Positions 29,106 through 33,582 of a DNA stretch of 33,582 nucleotides are shown in pieces. Source of the DNA: Terfezia claveryi (lineage: Eukaryota > Ascomycota > Pezizomycetes > Pezizales > Pezizaceae); assembly GCA_015179025.1 (NCBI GenBank), contig WHUX01000392.1, positions 1 to 33,582 of the forward strand, in the 5' to 3' direction. The position numbers and the translations under genes were made by a program. The notes below the pieces were generated by a model. The model saw only the letters and a program-made list of their open reading frames with translations. It made no database searches and was not told the origin of the DNA. Position 1 is the stretch's first letter. Every line of letters begins with the position of its first letter.

Positions 29106-29976
29106 TTAGGTTTGCTTTCCCCCTTTAATAAAACTACAATTTCCAACCTGAACAAAAGATTCACTTCCTGCATGAACCCTGATATTGACTCTTCCATCCC
29201 CCAAATCATCAATCCTTTCCTGCCTCATCCTTCCCCTCTGACTACGTTTCCGTAGACGTTCGCGACGGGCATGCCATTGTCTTATCTGCTGCCTCTGATT
29301 TGACTTTGCGGATAGTAGAGGCGCTAGATTTGGAGGAGCCTCCGGAGTTAGGGGAGGGATTGGGGTCGGCGGAGGTACGGGAGGGGGTGGAAATAGGACT
29401 GCGAGTGGCATATTTTCTTGGTTCTCTAATTCATTGCTAGTTATAGATAACCCTAGATAATCCGACTCCAAACGTTTCTTTGCTCACTTACCATGTGGTA
29501 ATGGCGACGTGGGTGGTACTTCCATATCCTCCTCCATATCCTCAATATCGGTGGTTAATTCTGATAGGGCACTTGGGGGAGGAGCTATCTGCTTACGCCG
29601 GCTTTGTGTTCTATATAATGTCTTGGTTGGGTCTTCATTAATACTAAGAAAATATTAGCTAGGACTAAGACTCTCGCTCCAATTATGGGAGGGCTCTCGC
29701 TCCAATTATGGGAGGGCTCTCACTCAAATGGGAGGGCTCTCACTCCAATGGGAGGACTCTCACTGTAATGGGAGGGCTCTCACTCCAAAGGGGTCTCCTA
29801 AAGGGGGCTCTCAACCAAAGGGGGGCTTTCTCAACCAAAGGGGGGCTTTCTCGACCAAATGGGGGCTTTTTCAACCAAAGGGGGGCTTGCTCAACCAAAG
29901 GGGGTTTCTTTGCTAAGCTAAGTAGGACATACCTATTTGTACTATCTTTTGAAGATAGTTCTGGTGGTGGGAACAT
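29106..29976 (-). CDS. Three-exon gene of unknown function (171 residues)
   Basis: Predicted exons on the minus strand: 29976-29933, 29643-29492 and 29425-29106 (TGA-free until the terminal stop at 29106-29108). Introns: 29932-29644 (GTATGT...CTAATATTTTCTTAG, 289 bp) and 29491-29426 (GTAAGT...TTAG, 66 bp). Both junctions keep the frame (phases 2 and 1) and the exons total 516 nt, exactly 172 codons. The product has a Ser/Pro N-terminus, an acidic middle (TTDIEDMEEDMEVPPTSP), a Pro-rich tract (FPPPPVPPPTPIPPLTP), and a basic Arg-rich C-terminal region (WHARRERLRKRSQRGRMRQE). No known domain. It lies on the transposase strand, inside the inferred Plavaka-2, so it may be an accessory or captured gene. 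Intron 1 contains a minisatellite. Confidence 0.5.
29671..29910 (+). repeat. Two-part ~20-bp minisatellite
   Basis: About six units of GGGAGGGCTCTCACTCCAAT followed by about six units of AAAGGGGGGCTTTCTCAACC. The two unit types share GGG..GGCT.TCNC and look like derivatives of one ancestor. G-rich on plus (G4-G7 runs spaced by ~14 nt). It lies inside the predicted intron 1 of the minus-strand gene; the ORFs on both strands are repeat by-products. Confidence 0.9.
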
Positions 29977-30399
29977 CAGTTTCTGGCGAGGTTAACATGA
30001 AGGCATAATGATAGTAGTGGCAGAATAGCTAATAGTCAATAATAGTAATTAATGTATTGCAGATGTTGAGGTTTATATGTATTAAGAGATTTAGAGGGGG
30101 GGAGCAAATCAAACCCGTGTTAGTGCTATGGTCTCAATATGTCCGTCTGCTAGTCTCATACCCAATTGGGAAGGAATTGATGTGAGTGGCATATACTGCT
30201 AAGTATTACAAAGATCTACGGGACAACAGCATATTTGCAGTGCACTTAGATTCCAACTTAAGTGGTCGGATGACTTCTGTATCAGGGGCTTGATACAGTG
30301 GCTCTAAATAAGTTATGAATATTTAGTACTATTACATACATATATAATGTTCTAGGTCTTTCTGACTTAGGAAATTTACTAGAAGGGGTACAAGCTGCT
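29977..30399. other. Unassigned DNA left of the solo LTR
   Basis: No frame of note. Contains a perfect 8-bp stem (CTGTATCA 30277-30284 with TGATACAG 30291-30298, 6-nt loop). Ends CTGCT at the LTR edge. Confidence 0.4.
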
Positions 30400-31861
30400 T
30401 GTCACGGGGTGACATCCAGCCCTACCAAAGGTACTTGGGCCCTTATAGAACGACCCTAGAATCTATATGAACTCTAGGTACACTCTTAGCAGTGTGGTGC
30501 AAACGTTTCTAATACTTATCTATAAGAGTTAAGTATATGAAACGAGTATGAACCTCAGAATAGTTTATAATCATCCTAGATGGTTAAGACCCTTATAGAA
30601 CATCCATAGACCCTTGAGGGAGCTACGGTTTAAGTTTCATAAGAATCCGATTAACGGTTCAATTGTTATACTCAGATTAATATGCTAACTATATGCATAT
30701 ATATGCTAGCTATATTAGCTGTTACCCTGAAGTCTTGGCGTTACCCTGAATATTGAATTATTACCCTGAACTGCAGGAAAATAATTCGGTAAAAATAACT
30801 AAAAAAATGAAGGACCGAGGGCGCACTTTAGACCAAAGTGCGTCCGGTGACACTATAAGGGAGTGCGCCCAAGACAGAGGCCAAAGGTAGGGCCAAAACA
30901 TAAAGTTCTCCGAATTTAATGTTTCAAGATTCTATCTAGGCCTACTCTTCGTCCTGATTCCATTTCTGCAATCCTTTTTATGATCGGAGTTAAACTCATG
31001 GAGATATAAGACTTTTAATATGGTCATATAGGTCCACGAGGAGGTTTACTTATTATTGGTAATAACTTCGTGAATAATTTGGGTATCGTGATAAACTAAG
31101 ATTCTATAATCTTCTATGTGTTGATACCTTTCCAATGGTAATCTACTTGTGACCCACAGATCTCTATTCATAGAGTTATGTGCAGTTGAAAATTATTTTC
31201 AATGGACACTAGATACTATTAAGTGAATATTGCCGGAAACATAATTAGATGCCTTCGGATATTGTCGGATGGTAATTCGATAGTATCGGGGATTGGTAAC
31301 GTATCTGAAATTGAATTTAGTTGTCTCGGTTAAGAATTCTTTAATGGGATAAGCGAGCTATAAGCGAAGTACGTATAACATGTAGACATGGGAATATTCT
31401 CTACGTTCGGGTTAGTAACCTGTGACAACGAGTGCAGATAGCAACTGCATTAACAAAGGTGTGGATGGATAACACTTAGGAAGAAATTCCAAGGTGACAA
31501 GTAGGCCCGCGTTTAAAAAATATTTTTTATCATAAGAATATCTACAAACACCGCGGGATATAAATAGTGCAAGTAGTTCCGGTTGAATTTATTCTACCAC
31601 CAGCGAGTATTCGAAAGCAAGAGCACCTCGAGTATACGAAGCCTACAAAGTTCTAAGTCTTGAGTTAACTTTACGTTTAAAGCGACATAGAATTTATTTT
31701 GTGTTGCGAAATAAGATCCGTCGTGAGGAACTATCGTTGGACTAAACTTTACTGCTATAGGATTGATATTCTGTGTTGCGGAATAGATATCATTGCGGCA
31801 GGAAATTACGGCCGTCCTAATAGTCGCAAGAGCACTATCTGGCAATAGGGCCCCCGTGACA
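30400..31861 (+). mobile_element. Solo LTR1 (1462 bp) without target duplication
   Basis: Full-length LTR1, TGTCACGGGG...CCCGTGACA. Flanks are CTGCT (30395-30399) and ATAAA (31862-31866), which do not match, unlike the other LTR insertions here. No internal element sequence adjoins. The mismatch indicates recombination with an LTR1 elsewhere rather than a simple solo-LTR event. Confidence 0.9.
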
Positions 31862-32399
31862 ATAAAGCGAATGTTATAATGTCTGTTTGTTATCTGCAAT
31901 GTGATAGTCTAGACTAGGTATAATTTGGTTTGTATAATACCCTCATAGGCCTAGCCTATACACCTGGTCATATATGATCAGACTAATATGATTGAACAAA
32001 ACTGTTATTGTTCCGTGCTGGCGGCTGCAATAAGTGAACATAAAAATTGTATAGGACCAGTCTTCTTGGGGAATGAACACCAGTAATTACTTAATCAGGT
32101 CTAGCACATCCCCGACATCAGCAAGAAAAAAGTGGCATCGGGACGCCAGGTGGTGTCTCCAAGAGACATGGTTGTCTCTTGTGTCTTTTGTGTCTTTTGT
32201 GTCTCCTGGGTGTCTCCTGATTATCTCCTATGTGTCTCCTAGTGTCTCCCAGTGTCTCCAGGAGACACCAGGAGACATTCTGCCAATCGTGGAGACACAT
32301 CTTGTCTCCAGTGGCATTACTGTCTCTAGAGACACTAGAGACAAACTATTTTCTTTCCTGATGGAGTCATATGTGATTGGACTTTAAGCAACCCATCCA
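31862..32399 (-). repeat. Inverted copy of the tandem-array unit
   Basis: On the minus strand 32397-32364 reads GGTTGCTTAAAGTCCAATCA..., and after the MITE the unit resumes at 32113 with GGGGATGTGCTAGACCTGAT and CATTCCCCAAGAAGACTGGT, then CTTATTGCAGC near 32025. It diverges toward 31862. Orientation is opposite to 24115-25369. Confidence 0.75.
32116..32363 (+). mobile_element. 248-bp MITE with Plavaka-like termini
   Basis: Termini CATCAGCAAGAAAAAAGTG and, inverted, CATCAGGAAAGAAAATAG; target duplication GA (32114-32115 and 32364-32365). Removing it with one GA restores the array unit exactly. The interior is a series of GTGTCTC/GAGACAC motifs with several short palindromes. It has no coding capacity, so it would need a Plavaka-type transposase in trans. 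Confidence 0.75.
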
Positions 32400-32632
32400 C
32401 ATCAGCAACTACATTATTTGCGTCAGGTGCGTCAGACGCACCAGACGCCATATAGCAAAACTCAACGTTGTGACGCAGAGGTATTTCCTCTAACTCTCGA
32501 GACGTACGATAACCACTTCCAACATTTCTATTCTAACTCTTACTTAAGCTGTGCTGTTACCATGCAAGACGACGTTCCGCGTTCTTAACGTTTCGCCTTT
32601 GAATTGACTTTGCTAATACACTTTTACCCCTC
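32400..32632. mobile_element. Second Plavaka-type terminus, interrupted by LTR2
   Basis: Starts CATCAGCAACTACATTATTT at 32400 after CA, followed by GCGTCAGGTGC and a 29-bp near-palindrome (32420-32448, halves GCGTCAGGTGCGTC and GACGCACCAGACGC). The sequence continues with no coding frame to the LTR2 at 32633. It could be the inverted right end of Plavaka-2 or an independent element running off the window. Confidence 0.55.
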
Positions 32633-33582
32633 TGTTATAGGATAACACATACGTAGGAATGCTACGTGTATGACCAGGGGAGGCTGAGATGGGAGGCAAG
32701 GGCAAGAGGTAAGAGGGGCAGAGGGCAGGGGACACGAGACACACGGAAGCAGTTGCCGCATGTGTCAAGGGAGGCAGTATTACGAACCCTCTCGAATCAC
32801 GATCCTGACCCCGATCGATATCGCCAGCAACACACGCACTTGCCAAAGTATTTCATGTGACTATGTTTTCGACCCTGCTTCTCTTGGCTAGCCGACATCC
32901 GACCGCATCCCGGAAGTCCTAGTCGCTCGCTTATGGATTTGACACTTGAGAGTCGAACCAAAACTGGCACGACTCTCAAACTAGGAAATACCCTGGAAAA
33001 CCTCAAACCTTATTTTGACCCGAACCTTATTTGAGAGTCGAACCAAAACTGGCATGACTCTCAGATTTAGGAAATACCCCGGAAACTCTGGAACCCTATT
33101 TTGATCCAGACCTTATTTGAGAGTCGAACCAAAACTGGCACGACTCTCAGATTGGGAACAACCTGCTCTCACTCAAAACTCTTTCTTTAGCTTATCAGAA
33201 ATTTCACCTTTGCTTATGTACAATTCTTCAGGTCTTCTATTTGCACCAGCGTTATCCATTATTGCCAGACGCTTCGTTCTCGACGATCTCATAGGATCCG
33301 TCTATCCGTGAGCTGGCTTGCGTGTTCATCTTCCGTTATGCTTTGTCTAGACCGTTGTGTTAGCCAAAAAGGTGTTGTTCGAGATGGAGACAGGATCTCT
33401 ATAAAAGAAGCCTGTTCTTGCCGTCTGTATTCTGTTTCTTTCTTCCCTACGCAACAACTTGTCTACCTTCCTGTACCTAGTTGTTATAAGAATATATCTG
33501 CACCACTGTTCTTGAGTGTAGCTCAGACTACCTCGCCTTCTCAACCTTAACCTCGATACCTCGCTCGACTTTGGTTTCCACC
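32633..33582 (+). mobile_element. LTR2, right-truncated by window edge
   Basis: Direct copy of 5101-6050, beginning TGTTATAGGATAACA, with the triplicated hairpin repeat (from about 32945) and the TATAAAAG box near 33400. The left flank is CCCTC. Whether it is a solo LTR or a 5' LTR of a full element cannot be decided from this window. Confidence 0.9.

Larger units (their letters stand above)
25370..30399 (-). mobile_element. Plavaka-2 DNA transposon, left part
   Basis: Starts CATCAGCAGAAAAAATTCTG at 25370 after TG. Contains the minus-strand transposase pseudogene and, further right, a small ORF and a spliced gene. I could not find the matching right terminus between 28620 and 30399. A compatible end (CTGATG followed by TG, then the continuing array unit) exists inverted at 32400. 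The right limit given is the solo LTR and is uncertain. Confidence 0.55.

Noticed and set aside
29708..29995. 95-codon plus-strand ORF with Gly/Asn repeats
   Set aside because: Generated by the 20-bp minisatellite; the minus-strand spliced gene treats this stretch as an intron.
30400..31861. LTR1 as the 3' LTR of a full element
   Set aside because: No internal chromovirus sequence or purine tract adjoins it on the left; it is a solo LTR.

Overview
This window is a mobile-element graveyard from a filamentous fungus, most probably an Agaricomycete (Basidiomycota). The evidence is two Plavaka-type (CACTA-like) transposase genes, a family known from mushroom-forming fungi; at least two families of chromodomain-bearing Ty3/gypsy retrotransposons (chromoviruses); and introns of about 50-66 bp with fungal branch sites. 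I see no rRNA, tRNA, CRISPR array or bacterial-type gene, and no intact housekeeping gene. Layout, left to right. 1-510 is the 3' end of an LTR1-family chromovirus on the minus strand. 516-2130 is a probable further LTR plus a gag-like pseudogene. 2421-2695 is a 19-bp minisatellite. 3001-6252 is a low-complexity, intron-bearing gene remnant split by two solo LTRs (LTR1 at 3427-4887, LTR2 at 5101-6212). 6386-23471 is one decayed Plavaka transposon (Plavaka-1, minus strand). It is cut inside its transposase gene by a 12.3-kb plus-strand chromovirus (8391-20705, LTR1 family), which is itself cut just after its 5' LTR by a 6.06-kb minus-strand chromovirus (9896-15954, LTR3 family). All three levels are supported by sequence: the nested element has a perfect TATAT target duplication, the outer element has CACTC/TACTC, and the transposase reading frame resumes across the outer insertion. 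LTR divergence agrees with the order (inner pair 401/407 identical; outer pair clearly more diverged). 24115-25369 is a degenerate tandem array. 25370-30399 is the left part of Plavaka-2, with a nearly full-length but nonsense-riddled transposase gene, a small plus-strand ORF and a well-supported three-exon gene of unknown function. 30400-31861 is a solo LTR1 lacking a target duplication. 31862-32399 is an inverted copy of the array, carrying a 248-bp MITE. 32400-32632 is a second Plavaka-type terminus, and 32633-33582 is LTR2 running off the edge. How the parts relate: the inner chromovirus keeps gag (coiled coil, capsid, zinc knuckle), protease, RT, RNase H, integrase and chromodomain in the expected order, but has five in-frame stops and a YLHD reverse-transcriptase site, so it should be non-autonomous now. 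Between gag and pol it preserves a textbook -1 frameshift signal (G GGA AAA, 6-nt spacer, stem-loop). Both chromoviruses carry, two bases after the 5' LTR, a 9-nt segment perfectly complementary to a site in their own LTR downstream of the TATA box. That is what Tf1/sushi-type self-priming would look like. Most damage is C-to-T/G-to-A, and five of the six differences between the inner LTRs are at CpG. The junctions around Plavaka-2 fit a single inversion through LTR1 copies. Positions and motifs were read by eye; percent identities other than the inner LTR pair are impressions, and no database search was possible.
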